A stretch of 64,000 nucleotides of DNA from Lachnospiraceae bacterium (GCA_017444015.1 JAFSXN010000002.1:31389-95388); one strand, 5' to 3'. Counted from the first letter of the stretch, positions 18,826 to 29,136 are shown. Numbers and translations: made by a program. Notes: generated from the sequence alone by a model not told the origin.

Positions 18826-20109
18826 TTAACCTATCTTCAGACTCTTTTCCCATTTCAGACCGCTGGGCGGATAAATCTCCCCAAAGCCGAGATCCACTGC
18901 CTTTGCCGTAAACGAGGTCTCGGAAATAAACTCGATGTTCAGCCGGATCCTTGTCGCCTTGTCCGGACGCTTCGGAAGGCCTTTCAGTTCAACGGTCAGA
19001 CGCACCGGATCCTTGCCGTCAAGGGGCGTTACCAAAAGCTCGATCTCCTGCGTACCGTTTAACAGCATGTCGATCGTCGTATTGCACTCATACCAGTTTT
19101 CGCCGCCGTCCGCGATAGCGATATATTCCTCTTCGCCCATGTACTGCATATACATTCCGAGGTTGAACTTTAACTTATCCCGTCCGAGGAAGATATAGTC
19201 CTCTGACAGCTTTGAGGGCGCAAGCCTGTCCTTCGCAAAAAAGCAGGCCCCCTTGGAATAGAGGTTCTTTCCCTGAAAGACCCTCCTTCCCATGCACATA
19301 TATTTGATCGTCTTCTGAGACCATTCCGGCTCGAAACCGTCGCCAAGCAGATAAACGGTCCCGATGGATTTTCCGGAAAAGTATTCGTGGACCTTTACGA
19401 GAATATCCTCATCCAGCTCCTCATAGGCCTCCGTCTGAGTTTTTCCCCCCAACATGATCTCCGGCATCTCGATCCCGTCGATGGTAAACTCGTCCACAAA
19501 GCCGACATTCGGCGTCGTATGCCGGTTGATGCGGAACTGATAGCCGTGCAGCCCGTTCACGCTGTAATCGAAGACGGCCACCTCTCTCTGCCAGAGGCTT
19601 TCCGGCTGGTGGATCAGATAGTAATAGGTGCTTTCGGCATAGGTCTGAAAGCTGATCTTATCCGCAGGGACCGGGACCGCCTCCGTAATCTTGCGAAGGA
19701 GCTCCAGAGTCTTATTATCCAGGGTATCGACACAGAAGACCAAGGACGCGACCTGCTCGGGCGCGGTGATCCCGGTCAAAGCCCCAAGGGTCCTTCGGAC
19801 AAAAAGCACCAGGAGCTCCGCCGCGTCATAGGCCTCTCCCTCGATCTCATACTTCCCTCCAGCTCTGGCGACTCCTAAGAGCCTTGCGACCAGAACACCC
19901 TCTCCGGTCTTTGCCACCTTCTCCGCTTCGTTCCCGTAATACCACTCCCTGACACCGTTTCTCTTGCACAGCTTGGTCGGTATCCCCAGCTTTACCTCCG
20001 AGCCCTCGACGGACACCGTTTTCGGTGCCTCCTCCGACAGCTCGCTGTAGCTGATCTGGGACAGGGTGTCATTTAAATCAAACCCCACAACATATCTGGC
20101 TTCGTCCAA
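18826..20109 (-). CDS. Actin/Hsp70-fold ATPase-like protein (DUF5716 type), second gene of the four-gene cluster
   Basis: A 427-residue protein. The N-terminus, YVVGFDLNDTLSQISY (residues 6-21), resembles the phosphate-1 loop of the actin/Hsp70 fold. AVFDYSVNGLHGYQF (about 178-192) resembles phosphate-2, and TVYLLGDGFE (251-260) resembles the adenosine motif. The C-terminal 120 residues look like a beta-rich domain. I recall such proteins as DUF5716 in Lachnospiraceae; function is unknown. It lies between the giant repeat protein and the TPR protein, with 12-30 bp gaps. Confidence 0.85.
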   Translation of the reverse strand: MDEARYVVGFDLNDTLSQISYSELSEEAPKTVSVEGSEVKLGIPTKLCKRNGVREWYYGNEAEKVAKTGEGVLVARLLGVARAGGKYEIEGEAYDAAELLVLFVRRTLGALTGITAPEQVASLVFCVDTLDNKTLELLRKITEAVPVPADKISFQTYAESTYYYLIHQPESLWQREVAVFDYSVNGLHGYQFRINRHTTPNVGFVDEFTIDGIEMPEIMLGGKTQTEAYEELDEDILVKVHEYFSGKSIGTVYLLGDGFEPEWSQKTIKYMCMGRRVFQGKNLYSKGACFFAKDRLAPSKLSEDYIFLGRDKLKFNLGMYMQYMGEEEYIAIADGGENWYECNTTIDMLLNGTQEIELLVTPLDGKDPVRLTVELKGLPKRPDKATRIRLNIEFISETSFTAKAVDLGFGEIYPPSGLKWEKSLKIG

Positions 20110-20139
20110 TGTCTCTTTCCTTTCCTTTGCTGCCTCTTT

Positions 20140-23100
20140 CTATAAGATCGAAAACGCCTTTTCCGTAAAATGATCCTTTTTCGAATACTCCTCAATCAGC
20201 CGGAAAAAGGTATCGTAATCCCGCATATTTCTCGCGACAGCCATATCGTTTAACATATGATACCGGGAGGAATCGTCCCCGGAGATCGTCTCTGAGATAC
20301 TGACGGAATCGGAAAACGTCAGCTTCTCCTCTCCCTCTGTCTCCTCCATGATATAGTATTGCAGATTCTCCCCGAAAAACAGGACGAATTCCTTGACAAA
20401 GACCCCTCCGAAGAGACAGCGCATCTCCTCTGTCACGTACTGCTCGTTATGCGTATCGCTGTCCTCTAGCAGATAGTGCAGAATCACCCGGTGGGTCGGA
20501 TTCGCCCGGTACTCGATGATAGTCTTATCCTCGTAGGAGGAAAGCTCCGGCAGGATATTCCTGTATTCCCGGAAGAAATTATAGTAGATGTTTCGGTGCA
20601 GAAAATCGATCAGGAAAGAGGAAAGCATTTCACTGACCCGGGGGGTTAAGCCGTTCTCCTCCTCAGCGTAATGCTTTAGTAAAGCTAACTTTACCGCGTC
20701 ATTCAACTCCTCACCCAGCTGATAATTCTTGATCATATGCCGGAACAGGTTTTCCCCGATCAGACGGTCCTTCGCAAAATACTCATAGGCCTGATAGGAA
20801 AGATACGCCAGCTCTACCCGGCTGGCCTTGCTCCTTGCAGAGTACTCCTCAAAGACCTCGTCGGCCTCCCCGATCGTCGTCTTCGTAAACATCATCTGTA
20901 CTAAAAGCGCTTCGATCAAAAAATAACAGTCCACATCAAACCGCTTCGCCGCCCGCCAGAGATTTCGCAACTCCTTCGTCAGCCCCTTGAAATTTTCCAC
21001 CAGGTATTTCAAGGTCAGCAGAGCATATTTTCCGTTATCAAAGGCATAGCCCGCAAACTTTACAAGCATCGGATCGTCGATATCGTCGTGGACCGCGATC
21101 ATATGTGAGCAGATCCGCACGCAGGTCTTGGCCGGCAGCTCCTCCGCTCCGTAGATCGTAATGGTCTCATAGGCCTTCTCATACATCCCGCGCCGGATCA
21201 GATAGTCGATATATTCCGCCCGCTCCCTGGCCTTCAGATGGGCGATGGGGATCCCCTCCAGATATTCGTCCAGGGTCGTATAGTTTCCGTTGTCATAGTA
21301 ATACTTCATCAGCCCCATACGGATCTCCGCCTTATAGGGCTCAAGGATCTCCTCGGAATCCACTAAGATCCTGCAATATTCCACATTCTCCGAGTTTACC
21401 TGCACAAAGTGGTTTCGAACCGTACAGAGGTAGAGATAAAAGCCCGGGACATCCTCCACGTAGCCCCTGATCCGCGGAAGGTAGAGCGTATCATCCATGA
21501 CCCGATGCAGCTTGATGGGATCCTCTAACGTCCTTCTGCCTTTCTTATCCTCTAAGAATACCGTAAAGTTCTTTGAAAAGACCACCGGGTAGGCGTATCC
21601 GTATTCCACCGGATAGCGCTTCTCTCCCGCAAACTCCTCCTCGATCAGAACGACGTTTGCTACCTCCTCGTCGTCAACGGCAAGCTCATAGGAGAAAAGG
21701 ATCCGGATAAAGTGCTTTGCCAGCTTCGGCGTGATCATCTGGACGTGCAGGACATTGTTATAGATGACCATCAGATCCCTGCTCATCCTCTCCTGCTCGA
21801 TCTGGGTCTCGGAAAACTTCCGCATCAGCTCCAGCCTGGATTCATAGATCTCCATCTGCCGGCCCCGGTGCCGGATCAGATTCGCGTACAGAAACGCCAT
21901 TCGCTCATCCGAAAGATGGTTCTGAAACCCGAAATACAGGATGACCTGCTTGGGGATCGCGATCCTGTGGTCGAAAGGGATCGAGTACATATAATATTCA
22001 TAGAGCTTTGTGATCTTTAACTGCGCTTCCACGCCCTTCTGATACCATGGAAAGTACTTTGCCGCAGTCTCGTTGTCCTTGATCAGAAGCGCGCAGAGGA
22101 TCCGGATCGTTTCGGGCTCCTCGTGCATAACGGCCGCGGCGCTCAGTACGCGAAGCAGGAGCTTAGGCGCGCTCCGCTGCTTCTCCGCAAGGCGCAGGAC
22201 CTCACCCATAACTTCCTTGTCATACTTATGATTCTTCAGGGCAAAATAGATGACCGACAGCTCAAACTCGGTAAGCTCCGTCAGAAGCTCCGGATTGATC
22301 ACATAGCAGTTATAGGCTTCAATAAAAAGCAGAGGACTCTTACAGCCCTTCTGAAACTGCTTCTTTATGGCATTTAATTTCATTCCTCCGTTTCCGGAAA
22401 GATCCGCGTCCAGATACATCAGAAGCCAGAGCAGACGGAAGCTGTCCGACCTCTCATACATTGAGCTGACCTCTGCGGAAACCTTGTCGATATAATCCTC
22501 ATCCCGGTTATAGAGAGCCACCAGGTACATATAGTAGCCCAGGTACTCGTCTCCCCGTTCCCTGATCTTCATCTCCCGCTCGATATGCTCAAGGATCCAC
22601 TTCGCTTCACCGCCCCGGTCCTCCATTAAAAGTAGCTGAGCCTGATACAGTCTTGACACGGGATTGCGGTCGTCAAGCGAATTCATCCGTTCGACAATCC
22701 GCATGGAATCCTTGATCCAGGCCGATTTCCCGACCTGCTTCATCCGAAAGGAAATATACAGACGCATCAGACGTCCGGTCAGCGCTTTTAATTCCCGGTC
22801 CCGGATCCTTTTGGCATCGTCCGAAAACCTCCTTCTGGCAGAGATCGAAACCCGCAGCTTTTCGCTCCCGTCAACGGATTTTCCGAGGATATACCCGAAG
22901 TTATTACCCTCATGTAACCTCTCCTCCTCGATCAGAAACTCCAGATTATAGATATTTCCGAGGAAATCCGAGGTCTCGATCCGTTCCTTCGAAAGACGGA
23001 TAAACGAAGCGTCCGTGGAAACAAGAAAGGCGGCATTGCCCCAGGTATTCTTTTTAATCGTAAGACTGCACTGCAGATCAGTTGTGATATTTAAAAACTC

Positions 23101-23709
23101 ATAGTGATTTTTTTCCGTCGAAAGCGTAACGGCAGGCTTTTTGCGGATTGCGACAAGAAAGCGGTCCACGTTCTCCGGATCCGACTTCTCCGTAGAAAAG
23201 CCCCGGTAAATATCGTAAAAGATCCTGTCGCTTCCCGAAAAGATCGGAAGGATGCTCTCGGAATAGAAGAGGTTGACCGCCCGATCCCACTCAGACTGGG
23301 CGGTATTCGAAAAATGAAACAGATTTTTGATATCCTCGCTGCCGTAGCGGATGGTTGTCCGTACAATCGTAAAAACAAAAGGGATAAAATACTCGCCGGC
23401 ATCCGATACGATCTGGATATCCCCCTTCATAATGGCTCCGACCTCAAGGCCTGTCGGGTCAAAGCAGTATCTGACCTCAAAGCTCTTATCCTGAAACTCG
23501 GGAGTCATACAGACGAGGCGCATCGAGGAGCTGTACACATAGCCCGAAACCTCGCCGCCATTTGCGGAATTTAACGTAAAGCTGCCCTCATAGGGCTCTC
23601 CGGGAACGACCTCCGCCTCAATTTTGGGTACAGAAAATAAAAGCCTTTCGCTCTCATACTCGAAAAAACCGTTTATCAGCCTGTCTACCACATCCGGCAC
23701 TACACCCAC
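20140..23709 (-). CDS. Large helical-repeat protein (DUF5717 type), first gene of the four-gene cluster
   Basis: A 1189-residue protein with no signal peptide or membrane segment. The first ~300 residues look like beta-sandwich domains (EVVPGEPYEGSFTLNSANGG, LGNIYNLEFLIEEERL). From about residue 330 on it is a long array of helical hairpins, like TPR or solenoid proteins. I recall it as DUF5717, known from Lachnospiraceae; function unknown. The start is a GTG; GTG codons at 23709 and 23700 share one AAGGAG site and cannot be separated. A good promoter lies at 23766-23794. Confidence 0.87.
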   Translation of the reverse strand: MGVVPDVVDRLINGFFEYESERLLFSVPKIEAEVVPGEPYEGSFTLNSANGGEVSGYVYSSSMRLVCMTPEFQDKSFEVRYCFDPTGLEVGAIMKGDIQIVSDAGEYFIPFVFTIVRTTIRYGSEDIKNLFHFSNTAQSEWDRAVNLFYSESILPIFSGSDRIFYDIYRGFSTEKSDPENVDRFLVAIRKKPAVTLSTEKNHYEFLNITTDLQCSLTIKKNTWGNAAFLVSTDASFIRLSKERIETSDFLGNIYNLEFLIEEERLHEGNNFGYILGKSVDGSEKLRVSISARRRFSDDAKRIRDRELKALTGRLMRLYISFRMKQVGKSAWIKDSMRIVERMNSLDDRNPVSRLYQAQLLLMEDRGGEAKWILEHIEREMKIRERGDEYLGYYMYLVALYNRDEDYIDKVSAEVSSMYERSDSFRLLWLLMYLDADLSGNGGMKLNAIKKQFQKGCKSPLLFIEAYNCYVINPELLTELTEFELSVIYFALKNHKYDKEVMGEVLRLAEKQRSAPKLLLRVLSAAAVMHEEPETIRILCALLIKDNETAAKYFPWYQKGVEAQLKITKLYEYYMYSIPFDHRIAIPKQVILYFGFQNHLSDERMAFLYANLIRHRGRQMEIYESRLELMRKFSETQIEQERMSRDLMVIYNNVLHVQMITPKLAKHFIRILFSYELAVDDEEVANVVLIEEEFAGEKRYPVEYGYAYPVVFSKNFTVFLEDKKGRRTLEDPIKLHRVMDDTLYLPRIRGYVEDVPGFYLYLCTVRNHFVQVNSENVEYCRILVDSEEILEPYKAEIRMGLMKYYYDNGNYTTLDEYLEGIPIAHLKARERAEYIDYLIRRGMYEKAYETITIYGAEELPAKTCVRICSHMIAVHDDIDDPMLVKFAGYAFDNGKYALLTLKYLVENFKGLTKELRNLWRAAKRFDVDCYFLIEALLVQMMFTKTTIGEADEVFEEYSARSKASRVELAYLSYQAYEYFAKDRLIGENLFRHMIKNYQLGEELNDAVKLALLKHYAEEENGLTPRVSEMLSSFLIDFLHRNIYYNFFREYRNILPELSSYEDKTIIEYRANPTHRVILHYLLEDSDTHNEQYVTEEMRCLFGGVFVKEFVLFFGENLQYYIMEETEGEEKLTFSDSVSISETISGDDSSRYHMLNDMAVARNMRDYDTFFRLIEEYSKKDHFTEKAFSIL

Positions 23710-23722
23710 TACTCCTTGGACC

Positions 23723-23751
23723 TTGAAAAGCAGAGTCTAATAAGCTATGAT
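23723..23751 (+). promoter_or_regulatory. Promoter of the PLP aminotransferase gene
   Basis: TTGAAA (23723-23728) and TATGAT (23746-23751) with a 17-bp spacer, 62 bp upstream of the ATG. The sequence is strikingly like the amidase promoter at 34835-34863 (shared TTGAAAAGCAG and ATAAGCTAT). It lies beside the opposite-facing promoter of the four-gene cluster. Confidence 0.6.
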
Positions 23752-23765
23752 ACATGCACTGGTTT

Positions 23766-23794
23766 ATTATAGTAAAAATATACCTAAAATGCAA
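23766..23794 (-). promoter_or_regulatory. Promoter of the four-gene cluster
   Basis: On the minus strand TTGCAT (complement of 23789-23794), a 17-bp spacer, and perfect TATAAT (complement of 23766-23771). The start region of the DUF5717-type gene is about 57 bp downstream. No other promoter is obvious inside the cluster, whose gaps are 12-30 bp. Confidence 0.65.
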
Positions 23795-23812
23795 ATCGTT
23801 AAGGGAGAAAGC

Positions 23813-24916
23813 ATGATCAGACATACAGACCATTTTCACGGCTCCGATCTGGAAACGATCGAGCAGCTTTACGGAATCAAAAAGGAGGAGATCCTGAGCT
23901 TTTCCGCCAATGTCAACCCCCTCGGAATCAGCCCGAAGTTAAAGGAGTATCTGCCAAAGGAGCTCTCCTGTATTACCGCCTATCCGGACCGGGAATATAC
24001 AGAGCTTCGTAAAACGATCGGTGCTTACTGCGGCTGTGACTATGAGAATATTACCGTCGGAAACGGCACCAGTGAGCTGATCTCGCTTGTGATCTCAAAC
24101 AGGCACCCAAAACGGGCTCTGATCATCGGTCCCACCTATTCTGAGTATGAACGGGAGGTCTCCCTCTCAGGCGGCACCAGCAATTATTTCCCGCTTTCCG
24201 AGGAAAATGGCTTTCTTTTATCCATACAGGAGCTTGAGAAAGAGCTTTTAAAGGATGTCGAGCTTCTCATCCTCTGCAACCCGAACAATCCGACCTCCAG
24301 CGCCATCAGCCGGGCTTCTATGCGGACCGTACTGGATATCTGCAAGCGTCTCGGGATCTTTGTCATGGTCGATGAGACCTATATCGAATTCGCTAAGAAT
24401 CAGGCGGAGATCGATCTGATTCCGCTTACGGCGACCTACAACAATCTCCTGATCTTGCGAGGCGTTTCCAAGTTCTTTTCCGCGCCGGGGCTGAGACTTG
24501 GCTACGCGATTACCGGAAACAAGGATCTGACGGAGCTGATCAACAGCAGAAAAAATCCCTGGACAGTCAACTCTCTCGCGGAGACCGCAGGGAAGCTGAT
24601 GTTTACCGATACGGACTATATGCAGAAAACCAGAGAACTGATCGATACGGAGCGGACCTATGTTGTAAAGACCCTGTCGGCCTCTCCCGATTTTCAGGTC
24701 TATGAGCCGGTGGCCAATTTTGTTCTCGTAAAGATCAAAAAGGAAGATCTTGACGCGGATATCCTCTTTGATGCCCTGATCCGGCAGAAGATGATGATCC
24801 GTAACTGTTCGACCTTCCCTTTCTTAAATAACAAATATTTCCGTATCTGCTTTATGGAGCATAAGGACAACAAACGGCTTCTTCAGGCGATTTTTGAAAC
24901 GGCGGAAAAACACTGA
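23813..24916 (+). CDS. PLP-dependent class II aminotransferase (HisC/CobD-like)
   Basis: A 367-residue fold-type I aminotransferase. It resembles histidinol-phosphate aminotransferase and threonine-phosphate decarboxylase: FSANVNPLG near residue 30, VGNGTSELI, LCNPNNPTS, VDETYIEF, and the PLP lysine in RGVSKFFSAPGLRLGYA. The N-terminal HFHGSD rather than HGGN is a small deviation from CobD. The ATG at 23813 has AAGGGAG; the earlier in-frame ATG lacks one. No cobalamin or histidine genes are near, so the substrate is open. Confidence 0.88.
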   Translation: MIRHTDHFHGSDLETIEQLYGIKKEEILSFSANVNPLGISPKLKEYLPKELSCITAYPDREYTELRKTIGAYCGCDYENITVGNGTSELISLVISNRHPKRALIIGPTYSEYEREVSLSGGTSNYFPLSEENGFLLSIQELEKELLKDVELLILCNPNNPTSSAISRASMRTVLDICKRLGIFVMVDETYIEFAKNQAEIDLIPLTATYNNLLILRGVSKFFSAPGLRLGYAITGNKDLTELINSRKNPWTVNSLAETAGKLMFTDTDYMQKTRELIDTERTYVVKTLSASPDFQVYEPVANFVLVKIKKEDLDADILFDALIRQKMMIRNCSTFPFLNNKYFRICFMEHKDNKRLLQAIFETAEKH

Positions 24917-24989
24917 AGTTTTCTATGCCGTATTGCTATATCCGCTGGACGCGTTAAGGGAGAGCGCGTCTTGTCCCGATCTCTCTTTC

Positions 24990-26150
24990 TTATAGCGCGC
25001 CGTAAAGGATACTCCGGATCTTTCGCATCAGGATCTCGTCCAGTCCCTCTAAGATCTGCTGGCCGTAGACCATAACGAGCTCCTCCTTCGGATCGACCAT
25101 AAAATAGGTCCCAAGCATCCCGTCCCAGCCGTATTCTCCGACGCTGCCATTGCTGAGAGCTTCGCCGGTATCCTTCATGATCCGGACCAGATTGGAATAG
25201 GAATATCCTTTGATATTATTAAAATTAATCGTCCTTCGAACGTTTTCGGGCAGACAGTCCGTATGCAGAAGCTCTGCGGTCTTTCGTCCGAGGATCCGTA
25301 CCCCGTCAAGCTCTCCCTCTCCTAACAGCATCAGAGCAAACTGCGAATAGTCCGCAAGCGTCGAACAGAGGCCGGAGCCGCCGCCGTCAAAGGAGGTGGA
25401 CTTTGTGGATACAAAACCGTTTGTCGCTATCTCGATCTGCTGCTTCGAGGCGGGTACCACTCTCCCATCCGGCAGTCTCGTATAGATCTCCGCAAGCCTC
25501 TCCTCTCTTTCGCCCAGTCCGGAAACGTAAGCGGTATCCTTCATACCTAACGGCTCAAAGATCGCCCTTCGTAAAAATTCTCCGTAGCGTACCCCGGTCA
25601 CAAGCTCGACGACAGCAGAGAGAACATCCCCGGAAACGCTGTAATTCCAGGCTGTTCCCGGTTCAAACAACAGCGGGATATTCGCGATCGCCTTGGCGAC
25701 AGACAGCCCGTCGAGGCTCTCCCCGAACTCCTGGCGAACAGAGATCCTCTCCGCTTCCTTCCCCAGACGGATCGCGGACACGGAATCCAGTCCCGGATAG
25801 ACAAGCCCTGAGGTCATATTCAGACAATGGGCGATGGTGATCTCGTTCTTTGCAGGGACCTCTCCCTCCGGGGTAGCAACCTTCATTCCCGCAAATTCCG
25901 GGATAAATTTGGAAACCGGCTCATTCTGATCTAACAGCCCCCGCTCGACAAGCATCAGAACAGCCACCGCAGTGATCGGCTTTGTCATAGAAAAGATCCG
26001 GTAGACCGACTCCATCGTGTCGCTTCCAAAGCAGCCCTCATAGACGCTTTGCCCCTTGTGCAGAATCTTTATGGAGCAGCCCTTCAGACGCTCGGCCTTG
26101 ATCTCCTGCTGAAACAGGCTGTCGAGATTTTTAAGCTTTTGCACATCCAT
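24990..26150 (-). CDS. Serine hydrolase of the class C beta-lactamase/esterase family
   Basis: A 386-residue protein. The SxxK motif is SMTK (Ser54, Lys57) and the tyrosine motif is YSVSG. The third KTG-like motif is replaced by a GYDG-like region (EYGWDGMLGTYF). No signal peptide is seen, which favours an intracellular esterase or peptidase over a beta-lactamase. It ends convergently to the aminotransferase and is 4 bp downstream of the ugd stop, so it may be cotranscribed with ugd. Confidence 0.88.
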   Translation of the reverse strand: MDVQKLKNLDSLFQQEIKAERLKGCSIKILHKGQSVYEGCFGSDTMESVYRIFSMTKPITAVAVLMLVERGLLDQNEPVSKFIPEFAGMKVATPEGEVPAKNEITIAHCLNMTSGLVYPGLDSVSAIRLGKEAERISVRQEFGESLDGLSVAKAIANIPLLFEPGTAWNYSVSGDVLSAVVELVTGVRYGEFLRRAIFEPLGMKDTAYVSGLGEREERLAEIYTRLPDGRVVPASKQQIEIATNGFVSTKSTSFDGGGSGLCSTLADYSQFALMLLGEGELDGVRILGRKTAELLHTDCLPENVRRTINFNNIKGYSYSNLVRIMKDTGEALSNGSVGEYGWDGMLGTYFMVDPKEELVMVYGQQILEGLDEILMRKIRSILYGAL

Positions 26151-26153
26151 TTC

Positions 26154-27410
26154 CTAATCTCTCCCGAACAGATCTCTGGTATAAACCTTATTTTCAACAT
26201 CACTTAGAGAGCTGTCAAAGCGGTTTGCAATGATCGCGTCCGACAGGCTCTTAAACCTCTCCAGATCGTTTACAACCTCGCTGCCAAAGAAGGTCGAGCC
26301 ATCCTCCAAGGTCGGCTCATAGACGATCACGGTAGCGCCCTTGGCCTTGATCCGCTTCATCACTCCCTGCACCGAGCTCTGGCGGAAGTTGTCGGAGTTT
26401 GATTTCATGGTCAGCCGGTAAACGCCGATCACGCACTTTTTTTCCTGATCCGCGCTGTAATCGCCCCGGTTGTAATAGTCATAATAGCCCGCCTTCGCCA
26501 GTACGCGGTCCGCAATGAAATCCTTTCTGGTCCGGTTGGATTCAACGATGGCCTGGATCAGATTCTGGGGAACATCGTCATAGTTCGCAAGAAGCTGCTT
26601 CGTATCCTTCGGCAGACAGTACCCTCCGTAGCCAAAGGAGGGATTATTGTACTGCGTTCCGATCCGGGGATCCAGGCAGACACCCTCGATGATCTTTTTG
26701 GTATCAAGTCCCTTGATCTCCGCATAGGTATCAAGCTCATTGAAATACGAAACCCGAAGGGCCAGATAGGTATTTGCAAACAGCTTTACCGCCTCAGCCT
26801 CTGTCAGCCCCATGATCAGGACATCGATCTCCTCTTTGATCGCCCCTTCCTTTAAAAGACCGGCAAAGATCTCCGCGGCCTCCTTCAGCTCTTCATCGAA
26901 AAGATCCGTCCCTACGATGATCCTCGAGGGATAGAGATTGTCGTAAAGAGCCCTGCTCTCTCTTAAAAACTCCGGGCTGAACAGGATCCGCTTGTTCTTA
27001 TATTTCTTTCGGACAGACTCGGTAAAGCCCACGGGAATCGTGGACTTGATCACCATGACCGCCTCCTTGTTCAGACGGGTCACCAGTTCGATCACCGCCT
27101 CAACGGCGCTGGTATCAAAAAAGTTCAGCTTGGGATCATAGTTCGTCGGCGTCGAGATCACGACAAAATCCGCGTCCAGGTAGGCCGCTTCCGCGTCCAG
27201 GCTTGCCGTCAGCGAAAGCTCCTTATTCGCCAGATAATCCTCAATCTCCGGATCTGCTATCGGTGAAATCCGCTGATTGATCTTCTCCACCTTTTCCGGT
27301 ATTATGTCAACTGCTGTGACCTGATGGCACTGTGATAAAAGCGTCGCGATAGACATCCCGACATAACCGGTGCCTGCTACAGCGATCTTGTAATGTTCTT
27401 TCTTCCGCAT
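26154..27410 (-). CDS. ugd: UDP-glucose/nucleotide-sugar 6-dehydrogenase
   Basis: A 418-residue enzyme oxidising a nucleotide sugar (usually UDP-glucose) to the uronate with NAD. The Rossmann motif [17 protein letters not shown] is at residues 9-25, VISTPTNYD follows, and the catalytic cysteine is in [12 protein letters not shown] at about residue 260. The next gene upstream is a polyprenyl-phosphate sugar transferase, so the product probably feeds surface polysaccharide. The start is preceded by GGGAGAG. Confidence 0.92.
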   Translation of the reverse strand: MRKKEHYKIAVAGTGYVGMSIATLLSQCHQVTAVDIIPEKVEKINQRISPIADPEIEDYLANKELSLTASLDAEAAYLDADFVVISTPTNYDPKLNFFDTSAVEAVIELVTRLNKEAVMVIKSTIPVGFTESVRKKYKNKRILFSPEFLRESRALYDNLYPSRIIVGTDLFDEELKEAAEIFAGLLKEGAIKEEIDVLIMGLTEAEAVKLFANTYLALRVSYFNELDTYAEIKGLDTKKIIEGVCLDPRIGTQYNNPSFGYGGYCLPKDTKQLLANYDDVPQNLIQAIVESNRTRKDFIADRVLAKAGYYDYYNRGDYSADQEKKCVIGVYRLTMKSNSDNFRQSSVQGVMKRIKAKGATVIVYEPTLEDGSTFFGSEVVNDLERFKSLSDAIIANRFDSSLSDVENKVYTRDLFGRD

Positions 27411-27535
27411 AATGATATCTCTCCCTTATCAAAATATTATGTAAACCGATTTTAGAAATGTTCCCCAGTTTATAGAAACTATAGAACTGTTCAGTCCTGG
27501 CCTGAACAGTTACGAGCCGGGCGCGGCTGCGATAA

Positions 27536-28966
27536 CTACTTGCCCGAAAACATCGCTGGGATCGTCTGAAGCAGGATCTTGATATCTAAAAGGATCGACC
27601 AGTTATCAATATATTCGATATCGAGGGCTACGATCTCCTCGAAATCCGAGATGTCGTTCCTTCCGGAAACCTGCCAGAGCCCCGTTAACCCCGGCCGAAA
27701 GCTCAGGCGTTTCTTATGGTTTAAGCTGTACTTCGAAAACTCATCGACTGTCGGCGGCCTTGTCCCTACCAGGGACATATCGCCCTTTAATACGTTTAAA
27801 AACTGTGGGAATTCATCGATGGAGGTTTTTCGCATAAAGCGGCCGACCTTTGTAATCCGGGGATCGTTCTCCATCTTGAAGACATAGCCGTTCATCTGAT
27901 TCTGTCCGGCAAGCTCCTTCTTCTTCTCCTCCGCGTCCTTTACCATGGAACGGAATTTATAGATCCGAAAGATCCTGCCGTTTCGTCCGACCCTTTCCTG
28001 GGAGAAGAAGACCGGCCCCTCCGATTCCAGCTTGATCAGCGGACCGAAAATGACCACCAGCACCAGGAGAATCATACAGCCGATCAAAGCTCCTACGATG
28101 TCCATAAAACGCTTGATAATAAGCAGCCCGACCGAGACCACCTGATTGGCGTAGATAATATAATCCAGATGCTCGCTTCCAGCGTACATCCGGTGCTTGC
28201 AGCCGGAAAGTCTCGGAATATCGATCTGATAGGCGATGGCAATACCGCTCTTTGAGAGCTCGTTTAAAATCGGGATAACCTCCGGCGGTCTGCCCTCCGC
28301 CCCGACGATCACCTCATCCAGCGACGCGTTCCTGCAATACTCCGTCAGATGTTTCAGATCCGTCACGATTTTGATATTATGTAAACCATCAGGTGAAGCA
28401 AGCTCTTCTAAGGATTCCCCTGAATCCTCTCCGTAAACCACCGCCCCGACGATCTCGTCGGTAAAATTCCTCGCAGCGTCCAGATCGGTAAAGAAGGTAT
28501 TGATAAAATCCCTGGTCCCCACAAGCAAAATGCTCCGCTCCTGCAAAAGATGCACATAGAGCCTCGGGATCAGGCGCTTGAGCAGAAGGTGCACAAGCCA
28601 CATCAAAAGACTGTCGATCCCAAGGAAATACAGGAAAGCCAGTCTTGAAAAATAGGCGTAATTTCGTATGAAAAACAGGACCAGACCGGTCCCCGCGATC
28701 ATGATCAGGTTATTCCAGATGACGTGAACTAACTCCAGCAGATATCCGCGGATATAGAAATCCCTGTTATTGTTGAAGATCAGATTCGCCCCGATATAAA
28801 ACAGCAGCATCGGCGCCAGATTTACCAGAAACCGCTGTCTGCCGAAATAAGAGCCAAGAAACGACCCGTCCCTTAGCAGGGTAGCAATATAAAGGCTGAT
28901 CACAATAGAGACCAGATCGCAACAAAGGATCAGAGCATTCTGCAGACCGGATCTGCGTCTAACCAT
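27536..28966 (-). CDS. Polyprenyl glycosylphosphotransferase (undecaprenyl-phosphate sugar-1-phosphate transferase)
   Basis: A 476-residue WbaP/CpsE-type enzyme that loads the first sugar phosphate onto undecaprenyl phosphate. Four N-terminal transmembrane segments (residues ~10-125), a CoA-binding-like middle, one more segment (~285-310), then the catalytic domain with EGPVFFSQERVGRNG, YKFRSM, KTSIDEFPQF and FRPGLTGLWQVSGRNDI. The start at 28966 follows GGGGGGAG; the upstream in-frame ATG at 29101 would add 45 residues overlapping a terminator. It pairs with ugd. Confidence 0.93.
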   Translation of the reverse strand: MVRRRSGLQNALILCCDLVSIVISLYIATLLRDGSFLGSYFGRQRFLVNLAPMLLFYIGANLIFNNNRDFYIRGYLLELVHVIWNNLIMIAGTGLVLFFIRNYAYFSRLAFLYFLGIDSLLMWLVHLLLKRLIPRLYVHLLQERSILLVGTRDFINTFFTDLDAARNFTDEIVGAVVYGEDSGESLEELASPDGLHNIKIVTDLKHLTEYCRNASLDEVIVGAEGRPPEVIPILNELSKSGIAIAYQIDIPRLSGCKHRMYAGSEHLDYIIYANQVVSVGLLIIKRFMDIVGALIGCMILLVLVVIFGPLIKLESEGPVFFSQERVGRNGRIFRIYKFRSMVKDAEEKKKELAGQNQMNGYVFKMENDPRITKVGRFMRKTSIDEFPQFLNVLKGDMSLVGTRPPTVDEFSKYSLNHKKRLSFRPGLTGLWQVSGRNDISDFEEIVALDIEYIDNWSILLDIKILLQTIPAMFSGK

Positions 28967-29059
28967 AACTCCCCCCGATGGCCCGGATCGACCCGGACCG
29001 GTTGATATCCCAAAAACTACAAAGAATACGGATTTTTCCGATGTAAGTAAGTCCGTTTT

Positions 29060-29136
29060 TGAAAATGGGAATGGAGGCCCGTCCCCATTCCCATCAGGCA
29101 AAACTTATATTAGGGGAAACGGATTTCTCCGTTTCC
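29060..29136 (-). terminator. Two hairpins after ilvE
   Basis: Directly after the ilvE stop, GGAAACGGA/TCCGTTTCC (29115-29136) forms one hairpin. A second one, GGGAATGG/CCATTCCC (29067-29092), is followed by ATTTTC on the minus strand. Together they should end ilvE transcripts before the sugar transferase. Confidence 0.6.
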
